Shown: one piece after another, positions 20,867 to 31,933 of the stretch | Layout of the letters: each line of letters opens with the position of its first letter | Numbering within the stretch: position 1 is the stretch's first letter | From: Cranoglanis bouderius | Taxonomy: Eukaryota; Chordata; Actinopteri; Siluriformes; Cranoglanididae | NCBI GenBank assembly: GCA_023630585.1 | Contig: CM042566.1 | Location: 53,501-117,500 of the forward strand | Reading direction: 5' to 3' | Length of the DNA stretch: 64,000 bases | Made by a program: the position numbers and the translations under genes | The notes under the pieces: model-generated | What the model was told of the DNA's origin: nothing | Database searches by the model: none | The model's input: the letters and a program-made list of their open reading frames with translations, nothing else

Positions 20867-21300
20867 ATCTACAGGTTTAGTGGTGGGATTATGGTTAGGG
20901 TTAGCGTTAAGGTTAAAATAAAGAATATACGCAATTTGTATAGAAATCGCAACTCAAAACACACTCAAGGCTCCTTCTGATGGCAGGAATGATAAGAAAT
21001 GTTAGATCAAAGTAAAAATAACAAACTCAAATCAGATTTTTTTTGCTACATATTTAAAAAAAAACTAATTTTTAAATTCCAAAAAAGACTCTACAGCATG
21101 ATTTAAAAAATAAAAAATAAAAAATAAAAAAAATCCTTTTGGATGCTAATTTTAATTTGAGGGTGGGACTGTGTGCAGGTTCAGTTTAAGAAGTCACAAA
21201 ATATGGTTAGTAATGAGTTAATGACAGTAACATATGAATGATGGAGTAAAGGGTAAATGATGGAGTAATGTCCATCCCTAATAATCTCCATCCCTGAATT
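20867..21300. other. AT-rich sequence with A-rich tract
   Basis: Short telomere-like GGTTAGGGTTAG at about 20892, too short to be a telomeric array. An A-rich run lies at about 21055-21135. Confidence 0.4.
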
Positions 21301-21309
21301 GGCTACATC

Positions 21310-21480
21310 ACCCTCCTCTCCTCTCCACCAGTAGCTGGTGTGTGGTGGGCGTTCTGGCGCACTATGGCTGCCGTGGCATCATCCAGGTGGAGGCTACACA
21401 CTGGTGGTGGTTGAGGAGATTCCCCCCTGAACTATGTAAAGTGCTTTGAATGCCTAGAAAAGCGCTATATAAATGTAACA
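21310..21480 (+). repeat. Dispersed teleost repeat ending in AAGCGCTATATAAATGTAA
   Basis: It has GCATCATCCAGGTGGAGGCT, GAGGAGATTCCCCCCTGAA and a 3' tail GTAAAGTGCTTTGAATGCCT then AAAAGCGCTATATAAATGTA. This type of LINE/SINE tail is common in fish genomes, and it runs into an (ATT)n tract. Family not determined. Confidence 0.5.
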
Positions 21481-21484
21481 AATG

Positions 21485-21487
<3 letters not shown>

Positions 21488-21519
<32 letters not shown>

Positions 21520-21552
21520 GGTGAACGGCAGAGTAACCAGCGAATGACAGTG

Positions 21553-21606
<54 letters not shown>

Positions 21607-21607
21607 G
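21488..21607. repeat. Two (ATT)n microsatellites
   Basis: ATT arrays at about 21488-21515 and 21554-21606, separated by a short unique segment. Confidence 0.95.
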
Positions 21608-21689
21608 GTGTTTTCTGTCTGTTGAACTGTCACCTGTTAATGACTGAACACTGCACACAGTGAACTGGGCCTCAGGTTATTCGGTGTTG

Positions 21690-22065
21690 TGATTATAATG
21701 TGTTATAAACATTGTTATAATGCATTCTGTTAAACACTTTATAAATGCATTATAAAGCCCACTATAAACTGTATTGTCTATTCATATATAATCATAAGAA
21801 TGTCTATAATGCCTTATGAATACATTATAACATGCAATGAATATATTCATAGGTATTTATCATTCCCCAGTGGATTTTTATTCTGTTTTGTCGTATACAA
21901 TGTTCATATAAACATTTATTATAATACGTTATGTATCCTAACGTCATAGTCATGCTTTATAAAGTGTAATGAAGGCATTATAAGGCATTGTGCATGCTAT
22001 GGATATATATTTATATGAGTATTTATATAACACATTATAATGCTTATTACAAGGCTATAATAATT
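21690..22065. repeat. AT-rich MITE-like region with TTATAATG/CATTATAA motifs
   Basis: Many inverted and direct copies of CATTATAA, TTATAATG, TTATAAAG and related motifs occur, for example at about 21715, 21749, 21828, 21908, 21970 and 22033. The whole interval is weakly self-complementary. It may be a MITE; I cannot define the termini. Confidence 0.4.
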
Positions 22066-22119
22066 TGAGATACATGACTTAAGTTCTACTAAAAATCGGG
22101 AATTCACATTTATTAATAT

Positions 22120-22121
<2 letters not shown>

Positions 22122-22198
<77 letters not shown>
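22122..22198. repeat. Compound (GT)n(GA)n microsatellite
   Basis: A GT run with one CG interruption turns into a GA run just before the CpG-rich block. Confidence 0.97.
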
Positions 22199-22668
22199 GC
22201 GGGACACGCGCGTGCACCGTAGCTCTTGACTATATGCTCGCGGACACTGTATCGGCTCTCAGACAGCACGAGCTCTTACTACAACCGGAACGGGTGCGCG
22301 TGCATCTCTCTCGCTCTCCGTCTATCTCTCTCTCTCTCTCTCTCTCTCGCGCGCTGTCATTTTAACGTTTCAGCGCGTTTATACCGGGAAGCGGAACGGT
22401 TGTGAGGTCATCATCTTCATCACCTTCATTATCTTCATCATCTTTATCTCGGAGGAGGTAAAAACCCGCAGGCGGAGCTCGAGCGGCGGAAAACACGCGC
22501 TATGTGTCTGTTCGGGCGGTGAAGATTCACGCGCTGAGAGTCTGTTTGCCTCCGCGCGCACTCCGGGATCCGGTCTGGGACTTTCTCCTAAACACACACA
22601 CACACACAAACACAACAAGCCAGTCTGAGAAGCGGAGTGTGTGTGTCGTCTTTCCTCAGATATTCAGA
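22199..22668 (+). promoter_or_regulatory. CpG-rich block: candidate promoter and non-coding first exon
   Basis: CpG is dense here (GCGCGTGCACCG, GGTGCGCGTGC, TCGCGCGC, GAGCTCGAGCGGCGG, CCTCCGCGCGCACTCCGG) in an otherwise CpG-poor window. The block ends at a good plus-strand splice donor (CAGA then GTAAGT at 22669-22674). A (TC)n tract lies at about 22325-22348 and a CA run at about 22593-22609. There is no long open frame, so any exon would be 5' UTR. The strand is inferred from the donor only. It could instead be an unrelated GC-rich patch. Confidence 0.4.
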
Positions 22669-22729
22669 GTAAGTTTGCAATGTTTGATGTTTTGAGAGCT
22701 GTGTTACAGCTGCGCCCTGTGCACGCTCA

Positions 22730-22730
22730 C

Positions 22731-22795
<65 letters not shown>
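22730..22795. repeat. Compound (GT)n(GA)n microsatellite
   Basis: A GT run then a GA run, just downstream of the candidate first exon. Confidence 0.97.
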
Positions 22796-22797
<2 letters not shown>

Positions 22798-22931
22798 CGT
22801 CACAGCGCACTTTACGCTAATCACTGCATCATCTATGAACACGATATTCCTCTCCTTAAACAAGTTCATTGCGTTTCCTGCGCGGGCCATGAAGCTCGGA
22901 TTTGCTGTTTCCTGTACCTGTGGGGGTAAAC

Positions 22932-22932
<1 letters not shown>

Positions 22933-22978
<46 letters not shown>
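22933..22978. repeat. (GT)n microsatellite
   Basis: A pure GT array. Confidence 0.97.
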
Positions 22979-22979
<1 letters not shown>

Positions 22980-24245
22980 TGTTTAACACTTCTCACTTCA
23001 CTCTAATGAACACATGCTGATGGAAGTGAATGTGGTACAGAGATGAATTCTTACACCTGATAGTTAAAAGCGCAGCCTGCTTTACCGAGTGATCTTATCA
23101 GAGAATTAGAGATCTTTTGAGATCTTTAGAGGTTTGAGGTTTTATGAGATGCTGTCTGGAAGAAGATGATTCTTGAAATTTTACATTTTTATGTGTAATA
23201 TCAAAATCTTCAAAATATATTTGCCCAAGGTGTGAATCTCTGTGTGTAAATCTGGTGTTTTGGAGCAGTTTATTTTGCAGATGATTTTATTGAGTCTGTG
23301 GCTGAGTTTCTTTAAGAAAGGAAATAAAATCAGGCTGATCTCAGTTTAACTGCTGTAATGATGTTTGTGTCTTGAATTTTTCTTTCTTTCTTTTTTGTGA
23401 AAGCTCTAGTTGTTGGTCATTTGGGGGGGAAAAGGGGGGAAAAAAGCTTTAAGCACATTTTAATTTTTTTTTGGATTTTTGGAATATTCTCTAAAACCGA
23501 ACCCATTTTATTCACAGAGAAAGTGAACCTTCACAGAGTTATCATTGTGAAACTGTGAGAGATTGAGCTGATGTTGTGTTTGTCCGGGTGATAATGTGGA
23601 TATTCAGTGTTTAGTTTTTGATAAAATTCAGGAGATGTGATTTCACACAACAGCTGTGTGTGTTTCTGTACTTACAATCATGCTGACTGGTTGCCATGCA
23701 ACACTGATTTCCTGAAGATCATCACCGAGTCTCGTCCTCTTCCTCGGATCCGATGTCATCACTCTGCTTTTCACCTCAGCGCTGTTTCAGTTCATGTAGG
23801 AAACTTTTAACATTTAACCATTTACACTAATGATGTGAGGAGATTTTCATTAGATTTCATTAGATGTCCAATTCTAAATGATCACATTTCTATTGATGAT
23901 TGTGTTACCGAACAAACAAAACAAATCACGTCTCTCATGGGAATCATTAGTGATTAGTGCTTCAGTGAAACATCTGAAGTTTGCAAATGTTGATGACTTT
24001 AAAGTGCTCTCCTTTTTGGAGGACGGGAAGTTCATCAGTTTCTCTATTGATCAGACAGTTAAAGTGAAAGAAAAGCACTTTCTCCACCGAGGGCTGTTTA
24101 AATATGCAGCAGCTCTTATCTTTATTCCTTCTGATAAATTTACAGCCTGTAACAATGAAACTGCTTTTCACTACTAAAGATTCAAATCCAGCTTTTAAAA
24201 TTCTGATATCAGTTTATACACATATAGAATTTAGTCATTTGTGTT
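22979..24245. other. Unique sequence, possibly intronic
   Basis: No exon with convincing splice sites and no repeat boundaries. The open frame at 23878-24177 has no recognisable domain. If the CpG block upstream is a real first exon, this is intron 1. Confidence 0.3.
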
Positions 24246-24246
24246 T

Positions 24247-24418
24247 TAGCTCAGTGGTTAAAGCATTGGTCTAGTGATTAGAAGGTTGTGCACAAATCCC
24301 AGCACCACCAAGCTGTGGGTCCTTGAGAAAGACACTTAACCCTCAACTGCTCAGCTGTGTCCTCCCTCAGCTGTAAGTCGCTTTGAATGAAACCATCAGT
24401 TAAATTAAGTGAATGTTT
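24247..24418 (+). repeat. tRNA-derived SINE (plus strand)
   Basis: A-box-like TAGCTCAGTGG at 24247, then a B-box-like GTGCACAAATCCCAGC, then TTGAGAAAGACACTTAACCC and a degenerate GTCGCTTTGAATGA tail. Same architecture as the SINEs at 3.1 and 6.4 kb but a different body, so probably another SINE family. Confidence 0.65.
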
Positions 24419-24465
24419 TTTTTTGTCAATTTAAAATGTATTTTTGTTGTGAATGGAACTGAAGT

Positions 24466-24487
24466 AAATACAACAACAACAACAACA

Positions 24488-24540
<53 letters not shown>
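24466..24540. repeat. (CAA)n(TAA)n microsatellite
   Basis: CAA triplets switch to a long TAA/ATA run. Confidence 0.96.
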
Positions 24541-24541
<1 letters not shown>

Positions 24542-25849
24542 TATGCTCAGTCTCATAGTACATGAGCTTTTGTTCCTCCTTCTCCAGTATAAATCTGTAC
24601 CTCAAGAACGTCAAAGCTTCTCGGAAATTAAATGTTCATCTTAAGAAAAAAGGTGAAAAGACTCAACTTCAAAGTCTGGAATTGATTTTGTGTCTCAGTG
24701 TTATCCACGAATGTGTCCACAACTTATTTTATGCAATTTGAGGAGTGAGGAGATTACGAGAAACAACATAATTTTTCTGTAAGTGGGTCAGAGCAGATTG
24801 TCAGAGTCTCAGTGTTTAGTGTCTCTGTGCTGCATGATCTCTCTTTTCATTCCTGAGATTCAGGGCTCAAAGAAAGGACAAAAACCTGAATGCAAACAGG
24901 AGCCGAATCATCTCTCAGAACTGAATGATGGGATAAAAATATAACGTTTCCTGAACAGAGCTGCAGGACGTACTCACTGTTACAGCTGTGCAGATTTAGG
25001 ACCATGCTAATAAACACAGAATTCCTCTCCCTTTTAGAGAAAAGGGTTTCTCAGGTCTTGCATTAGGGATGTTAATAACTAACTGATTAATTAACAATCG
25101 ATTGATCAGTACTGTCAGTCTGAACCTGGTCCCAGTGTAAATTCTCATCCGTGGTGGAAAGTCGACGACACGTGAATCTCGCTGCTCACAGACTGAGGAG
25201 TAAATCAATCCAGAATAAGATGAGGACGAAGATAAGATGAGGATAAAAAGAGGAAGAGGATGAGATAAGGATAAGATGAGATGAGGATTAGATGAGGATA
25301 GTGAAGAAGATAATTTGTGGGATGCTACAAAGTAAATATTACAAATTAAACGTGTTAAATTGTCTAAAATGTCAGATCTTTGGGTTTTTTATCATGTGAT
25401 TGAAACAGTTTATTCACGTCACACATGGCTCAGGTTGTGTGCTGATGGCTGGCTGAAGATCAGTAAAAATTCGGTGGTTAAACTTGCTTACCAGTCTGAA
25501 TCTTTTACTTATTTACAAAAATATATATTTACTCATTTAAAAAATATTCAAAGAGACAAATATGTTTATTAAATCAATGAAATTTTAAGAAGAAGATCAG
25601 ATCTCAGTGCAATGTAAAGTCTGACAGTATGGAGGATTTATTTTTACAGAACACTGTAAACCCCAGCGGTAGAAACCTGAGCAGTGTAGCTTGGAGTGTG
25701 AGTTGCAGCTCTGACACCTCACACTCACAGTTAGTATTTTTGTTTGTACCCACCCGCCATACCTTCTAATGAATTTAGTCGGTTCTGTTTCCCAAACTAT
25801 AAACAGACTGGTAGTGTAATTTAAAACACCATGACTCTGACCAGGCAGT
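24541..25849. other. Unique sequence with a GATGAGGATAA-type short repeat
   Basis: A purine-rich imperfect repeat (GATAAGATGAGGATAA type) lies at about 25216-25310. No coding signal otherwise. Confidence 0.4.
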
Positions 25850-25886
25850 TACTAAAGATGAATCAGTGACTTCTGTAAATACATCA

Positions 25887-25985
25887 CACAGCAACGCACT
25901 CTCATATTAACACTCATATTAATGTTCGTGTTTGTGTTCATGTTCATGTTAATGTTCGTGTTCATGAATGTGGTCTTTGTTTGTC
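25887..25985. repeat. Imperfect short tandem repeat (GTTCATGTTAAT type)
   Basis: Alternating units of ATGTTCATGTTAATGTTCG type at the 3' broken edge of the LINE copy. Units are 6 and 12 bp with substitutions. Confidence 0.6.
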
Positions 25986-26666
25986 TCGTGAGTTTCATAT
26001 GTGATAAGATCCTGTCATGGGGATCCTCTTGGATGAACAGCAGTTGAGTTTTGCTGGGATTAAGTTTCAGATGATGAGCTGCAATCCATAAGGAGATGTC
26101 TACTAGACATGCTGAAATCCTAGCAGAAACATGAGTGTCTAGGGGAGTAAAGGAGAGGATGAGTTGAGTGTCATCTGCATGGCAGTGATATGAAAACCCA
26201 TGTGAGGATATGACGTCACCAAGAGAGAACAGAAGAGGACCAAGTACTGAGCCTTGTGAGACAGCAGTGGAAATTCTGTGTGGAGAAGGTGTGGATCCCC
26301 TCCACGTCACCTGATATGACCAACCTTCCAGGTAGGAAGCAAACCATTGCTATGCTCTGTCACCAATTCCACGAGGATGGACAAGAGAGTCTTGTAGTTG
26401 ACAGTCAAAAGCTGCTGAAAGGTTGAGGAGGATGAGGACTGATGACAGTTTGGCTGATCTAGCAACATGTAGCTTCTCAGTGGCGGCCACAAGGGCAGTT
26501 TCAGTGGAATGTGCCACCTTGAAGCAAGATTGGTTAGGATCTTGGAGATTGTTCTGGGTGAGATAGTGAGACAGTTGATTGTAGACAGTGTTCTCGAGGA
26601 TTTTAGAAAGAAAAGAGAAATGATACTGGTCAGTAGTTGCTTATGTCTGATCTTCAGGATAGGAAT
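25986..26666 (-). pseudogene. CR1/L2-group LINE reverse-transcriptase fragment (minus, 3' part)
   Basis: On the minus strand this runs from about 26650 to 25990. It has LKSSRTLSTINCLTIS-type decayed sequence, ATEKLHVARSAKLSSVLILL in frame-shifted pieces, an [18 protein letters not shown] segment, [19 protein letters not shown] and [15 protein letters not shown]. Motif C is HADD instead of the usual [24 protein letters not shown] follows, then the copy degenerates. It differs clearly from the L2 copies at 1.3-10 kb, so it is a second family of this group. Confidence 0.85.
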
Positions 26667-26987
26667 TCAATTTAATACAATTCATTTAAATTTTTTATTT
26701 TGTATTGCACTTTTAGCAATGGACATTGTCATAAAGCACCTTTACAGAAAGTCTGGATATACAATTTAAATTGAAATTTATCCATAATAAGCAGCCAGAG
26801 GCAAAGGTGGTGAGGAAAAACTCCCTGAGATGATATGAAGAAACCTTGAGAGGAACCAGACTCAAAAGGGAACCCATCCTCATCAGGGCAACACTGGATA
26901 GTGACATTATAAATCATTACTTTTCTATAACTGTATACTATAAAGTCAAACAGTGCTAAGTGTGTTAATACAGAATAAATAAAATAA
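26667..26987 (-). repeat. L2-type LINE 3' terminal repeat inserted in the CR1/L2-group LINE
   Basis: Same tail repeat as 7291-7553: CAATGGACATTGTC, AAAGCACCTTTACAGAAAG, GGTGAGGAAAAACTCCCTGA and CTTGAGAGGAACCAGACTC. It separates two halves of the CR1/L2-group LINE. A short GGAAT-like repeat at both edges (26662-26666 and 26989-26993) could be the remains of a target duplication. About 320 bp. Confidence 0.8.
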
Positions 26988-27420
26988 GGGAATAAGTCTT
27001 GCTGTTTTGAGTACAGTTAGTATATGACCAGATGTTATGGAGTCATTAATGATAGCAGTGGTGACGAGGAGGAGGTCTTGTGAGATGTTCTGGAGCATTG
27101 TGGAGGGCATGGGATCCAACGGGGAGGTGGTAGGATTGCAGAATAAGATGACCTGCAGGATCACATCTGTTGATTGAGGAGAAAATGTGTCAGAGAAAGC
27201 GATGGGGAATCCTGAAAATGGAGTGTAGGAGTCGGGGTAGCAGTGAAGATCTGGCAGGTTTTTTCAATCTTCACCTTAAAAAGGTGGCAAAGTCATCAGC
27301 AGTCAGGGAGGATGGTGAAGGAGGAGGTGGGAAGTTAAGAAGTGAAGAAAAGATGTTGTGGAGCTTGTGAGGGATTTGTGCAGAAGCTTCCAGGTTTCCC
27401 TTGTGGACGAAATTTATTTT
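26988..27420 (-). pseudogene. CR1/L2-group LINE fragment (minus, 5' part)
   Basis: On the minus strand this reads PTTSPLDPMPSTMLQNISQD and then SGHILTVLKTARLIP, the region before reverse-transcriptase motif 1. Further 5' (about 27170-27330) it reads FKVKIEKTCQIF in a shifted frame. It joins the part at 25986-26666 once the inserted tail repeat is taken into account. Confidence 0.8.
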
Positions 27421-27787
27421 GTTTTATTTATTCGTCTCTGTTCCTCAGAAAACAGATTCCAGACAGAAGCTTTTTCTATTTAGAAAAAACAATCAATCGA
27501 TATTAGAATTAAAAATAAGTCCTGTATGGATAATAGCAGTGAGGAGTGATGTACAGGGATGAGTGTGTATCTCTCCTGAGCTCTGAATTCAGTTCCACTC
27601 CATTTATTGTACTGCTGTTATGCAGATTGTGAGTAAATATCCGCTGGCTGCAGTGTCACTCGATGCCTGGAAGAAAACGTGCAGAAAAATTCATTGGATT
27701 TCAGATTGAATTATTTTCCTCTTCAACACAACGATGTCACAAAGGAAATGCTTATTTTTGAACATCACTTAATAACATCAAACTACT
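27421..27787. other. Unique sequence, nothing recognised
   Basis: No coding or repeat signal is visible. Confidence 0.4.
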
Positions 27788-27790
27788 ACT

Positions 27791-28273
27791 GTTAGAGAAC
27801 CTCTCGCACTCTGAGTCACTCGCCAAGCAGCTGACTCCCGGAGTCGTTCGCTGCGCGAACACTTCCGCATTCCATTCTCCGCACCGCCGTTGAGGACAGC
27901 CAGCAGTTTATTTCCTCATGGACCTCCGGCGGGAACAGGACTGGAGCGGAGCACCCCACTTGGGTCTCCGACAGGAACTGGGCTGGAGCGGAGGTCTCCT
28001 CGTGGACCTCCGGAGGGCGCTCCGCTGGGGAGACCTCCTGCTGGGCCTCCTGCTGGAGCTCGGGGCTGGAGGTTGCCACGTTAACCTCCAGGGGCAGCTC
28101 CGCTGAGGAGACCTCCTGCTGGGTCTCCTGCTGGAGCTCTGTGGGTGCCCGCCTATGGAGCCGCTTATGAACTGCCGGTTGTCCTCAATGGCGGCGCGGA
28201 GAATGGAACGCGGAAGTGTTCGCACAGTGAACAACTCCGGGAGTCAGCCGCTCGCTTAGTTAGGTTCTCTAAC
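27791..28273. mobile_element. GC-rich MITE with about 110-bp terminal inverted repeats
   Basis: The left arm starts GTTAGAGAACCTC and contains CGAACACTTCCGCATTCCAT; the right arm ends GGTTCTCTAAC and contains the complementary ATGGAACGCGGAAGTGTTCG. The arms pair over about 110 bp with scattered mismatches. A flanking AACTACT repeat (27781-27787 and 28274-28280) is a candidate target duplication. The interior is a tandem series of CTGCTGGAGCT and GGTCTCCT-type units. Open frames on both strands are a by-product; no transposase is present. Confidence 0.85.
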
Positions 28274-28280
28274 AACTACT

Positions 28281-29165
28281 CAATAGATCTACTCAATCTA
28301 CTCAATAAACTTGTCCAAGACCAACTCACTTTCATAGAAAGAGGTCATTTGACTGGCACGGCAGCCAACCAATCACAAACCTTCTCAGCAAACACACATG
28401 ATTCTCTCACTTACTCAGCACTAACTGCTTCAAACAAAAAATATTTTTGAATTATTGAGCTAAATATGAATAAATAAACCTGGCACTGGGAGTAGCAGTG
28501 AGTTTTAATGATTTTTAGCTTTGTGTTTTTATACATGAATAATAATGTAGTGAATTTTGAGCTCACAGATGCCGTAATGTCTGTAATGAGAGAGGTATCT
28601 CAGAAGAACGTGACTGATTAGTGTTTTAAAATCAACTGCTGTGATGCTGGACTCCAGCTTCTTTATTTTTTTATTTGTTTGTTTTTGTTTCACCTGATTT
28701 GGTCTTGTCAGTGAAATAGAAATATCATGACTGTCTTCATTAGTAATGACGCTGGGACCTGACGAGACGACTCTGAGGGACTCGATGTAATCTCGGTGCA
28801 TGAGCATTAATCCTCTTATCAAACTTATGAATATTAAATAAATCCTTAACCTGGTGTAAAGAGTGTGATGACAGAAGCACTGTGTCTAATTATAAACTTA
28901 ATTACTCCTTATGTCTAAAAGAAGAGCTGTGGTGTGACTGCACTGATCCGCCTCCTAATTCATGTATCAACATTCTCAAATATTCAGCTGTTTTCTCATC
29001 AGCCGTGTATTCATTTAACCTTTAATCCTTCGACAATAAAGTTTAGGGTGAACAGGATGCTATGCAAATTAGAAAAATGTAAGGGTAATGTTGTGGAAGT
29101 GGGGTACGGGATGGACAAGGATATAGAAATAACTGTGTTGTAGCTGAGTTGGAGTATATGTGTGC
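28281..29165. other. Unique sequence, nothing recognised
   Basis: No coding or repeat boundaries are visible. Confidence 0.4.
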
Positions 29166-29174
29166 TTTTGTGTG

Positions 29175-29250
<76 letters not shown>
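29166..29250. repeat. (GT)n microsatellite
   Basis: A long GT array with one CG interruption near 29181. Confidence 0.97.
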
Positions 29251-29253
<3 letters not shown>

Positions 29254-29375
29254 ATGGTGTTTACTCTGATCTCTGCTGCTGCCTCAGGATTAGTTTTGAT
29301 CCTAAATGCTGAAGGCATGAAGATCCTCCATTCAGCTCTAAACTCACATGAAGATGTTTTAACCTGTCACTCATG

Positions 29376-29901
29376 ACATGTTCAGGGCGGGTTCAGGACG
29401 GGTTCAGGGCGGGTTCAGGACGGGTTCAGGGTGGGTTCAGGACGGGTTCAGGGCGGGTTCAGCACGGGTTCAGGACGGTTTCAGGGCATGTTCAGGAGGG
29501 TTCAGGGTGGGTTCAGGACGGGTTCAGGGCGGGTTCAGGACGGGTTCAGGGCGGGTTCAGGGCATGTTCAGCGCGGGTTCAGGGCATGTTCAGGAGGGTT
29601 CAGGGCGGGCTCAGGACGGGTTCAGGGCGGGTTCAGGACGGGTTCAGGACGGGTTCAGGGCGGGTTCAGGAGGGTTCAGGGCATGTTCAGCGCGGGTTCA
29701 GGGCATGTTCAGGAGGGTTCAGGGTGGGCTCAGGACGGGTTCAGGGCGGGTTCAGGACGGGTTCAGGACGGGTTCAGGGCGGGTTCAGGAGGGTTCAGGG
29801 CATGTTCAGCGCGGGTTCAGGGTGGGCTCAGGACGGGTTCAGGGCGGGTTCAGGGCGAGTTCAGGACGGGTTCAGGACGGGTTCAGGGCATGTTCAGGGC
29901 A
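29376..29901. repeat. 11-bp minisatellite, about 48 units
   Basis: Tandem units of GGGTTCAGGRC type (11 bp) with variants GGCATGTTCAG, GAGGGTTCAG and GGGCTCAG. Because 11 is not a multiple of 3 and the unit lacks stops, all three plus frames stay open for about 160-180 codons. These are not genes. Confidence 0.97.
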
Positions 29902-29905
29902 AACC

Positions 29906-30599
29906 TGTGACCTGAGGTGATCTCACTGTGTCCACATTCTGTAAAGATTCCTCACAATCACAACCCTCATGTTCCACTTCTCTAACCAGGTGAAAAATAA
30001 TAATTATTTTTTAAATGAAACTCTAGACTGGTGTTTGTTTACTGCAGTTATGTGAAAAAATGGATCGGCCCTGAAAAGCACGTAAAGGAGATTTAGAATA
30101 AATCTATTATGGTCTGTGTACTGATTTGTTGAGGTAATCTCAAATTGTTATAAATGAATCATTTATATCACTTTTCCTGCACTACATTGTTTAAAGTTCA
30201 GTAACATCGTTTTGTGAATTTCAGCAACTTTTTTTGGCATAAAATCAAAGGCTAAATTGTTAATAGTAATTGTGTGCATGGTAAATAATTATCAGGCAAA
30301 ATTAATAATAAAGGCTGTAACACTATGCAGTCAACTAAACAATTATTGCCATTAAGCACATTCTTTATTGATTTATCACTGATGATGTTTTTCTTTGCAA
30401 TTACCAAATTAATTGTCCAAAAGATGAGCTACAAGTAAAAAAGTCACTGAGTAGTTCAGACTTTAAATAATCAACTGGAACAATCAGCCTCAAGAGGCTG
30501 AAAATACATCACATTTAAGAATCACCAGTTAATCTCAGATTGTATTATTTTATACAATCTTGTTAATGAAATTTTTTAACAAAAAGAAGTTTATATGTG
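29906..30599. other. Unique AT-rich sequence
   Basis: No coding signal. AT-rich with no definable termini. Confidence 0.4.
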
Positions 30600-30698
30600 T
30601 ATAAATCTGAATTTTACATCTGTATTTCTGTAAAGCTGATTTGTGATAATAAGTATTGTTGACAGTTCTATACAAATAAAACTGAATAGAATTGAAAA
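30600..30698 (+). repeat. L2-type LINE 3' terminus, short copy
   Basis: It contains TTTCTGTAAAGCTGATTTGT and TTCTATACAAATAAAACTGA with a GAATAGAATTGAA tail, the extreme 3' end of the L2 tail repeat. Heavily truncated. Confidence 0.7.
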
Positions 30699-31929
30699 GC
30701 TCAAATAAAGTATAATGATATTATGAATGATATTCAGCAGGTGCATATGAAACTTTTGGAAGCAGGACTTTTCTTTGTGTTGTGTTTGTTACAGTGTTGT
30801 GGTAAAGGTGATATAAAACATGTTATTATTTTAAATGATTAAAAACACTTGTCTGAACTGTCTCTAAATGTCTTTAGGTTTAGCCTGATTTAATCAACGT
30901 GACAATATAAAGTCAGTGTAAAATAATCTGGAGATGATCATGAGAGGAAACAGTAAAAGCAGCTCTGTGTCATTACTAAACATTAATAACGTCATTAATA
31001 AACAAATAGAAATTAGTAAAAGTCAGACATTTGCCACAAATATAACACACACACAAAATCGCTCATATTTTAGGGATTAAACATTTTGAAACTCTGCAGT
31101 TTAACACATGAACACATATTTTATATTTATTGGCACCCTGTGTAGAGGAAACAGCACTGATTATGCATTGCATCATCGTTTCTCCATGCTGAATATATTT
31201 CGTGATGGTGAATCGCCTCAGGCTCGTACTCGTCAACTTCCTCCTCAATTCAGACCGCAGGTTTTCAGTTCCAGCTCGGGGACACAGAGGTGACGTCCAG
31301 CAGCTGATTCTGAAACCTGATCAGCTTGAGATTCCAGTAAATCTTGCAGCCCTGAACATCTGATCCTTCATCTTTCATCCTTCATCATCATCATCATCAT
31401 CGTGGTCACTGTGTGGGGGTAAAACACTGACACTATTTGGCATTTTTACATCTTAAAATGGACTCCACTTTGAATTAAAAATAAGCTTCATAAAGGGTTC
31501 TTAGTTCAGGGTTCATCATTTTCTGGTATAGGGTTAAGCACAGAACATGTAAGAGTTCTCTCAGAGAAACGAACTGAAGAAGATTTAATTTAACACACAT
31601 CCAATTTCATATTTCAAAGCATCAAATTTCATAACATACAAATATATTGGGCTTTTATTTTACATATTGTTTATAAACCTTGTAAATATATTTAATAAAT
31701 TAAATATTTCCCCCAAATGCAAGCAGATATTTTGAAGCATAGTTTTTTCATTTATTTCTAGGAAGGGTGCCATTCATTTTGGGTTGAATTTATTCCTTTA
31801 TTTATTTATTTATTTTGCTCTGAAACATGTAAAACCAGTACAATATTCATCAAACCACAAAACTGATAATGATATTTTTATATTATATATTTGAAAATTT
31901 TGAATTCATTCAGTTTTAATCGAGATATC
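30699..31929. other. Unique sequence
   Basis: A CATCAT run lies at about 31381-31400 and TTTA runs at about 31796-31815. No gene signal. Confidence 0.4.
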
Positions 31930-31933
31930 TGTT

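Noticed and set aside
20885..20920. Interstitial telomere repeat
   Set aside because: Only about two TTAGGG-like units.
23878..24177. 99-codon frame as an exon
   Set aside because: No acceptor/donor pair around it and no motif.
27816..28234. Proline/serine-rich protein frames
   Set aside because: They lie inside the GC-rich MITE and reflect its internal tandem units.
29376..29901. CRISPR-like repeat array
   Set aside because: Units are directly adjacent 11-bp repeats with no unique spacers, and the host is a vertebrate.
29373..29920. Three overlapping 160-180 codon frames
   Set aside because: Product of the 11-bp minisatellite; no non-repeat coding sequence.
31700..31850. Another Tc1 right end (GGAAGGGTGCCATTC)
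   Set aside because: Resembles a Tc1-type terminus but has no partner end or TA-bounded inverted repeat.
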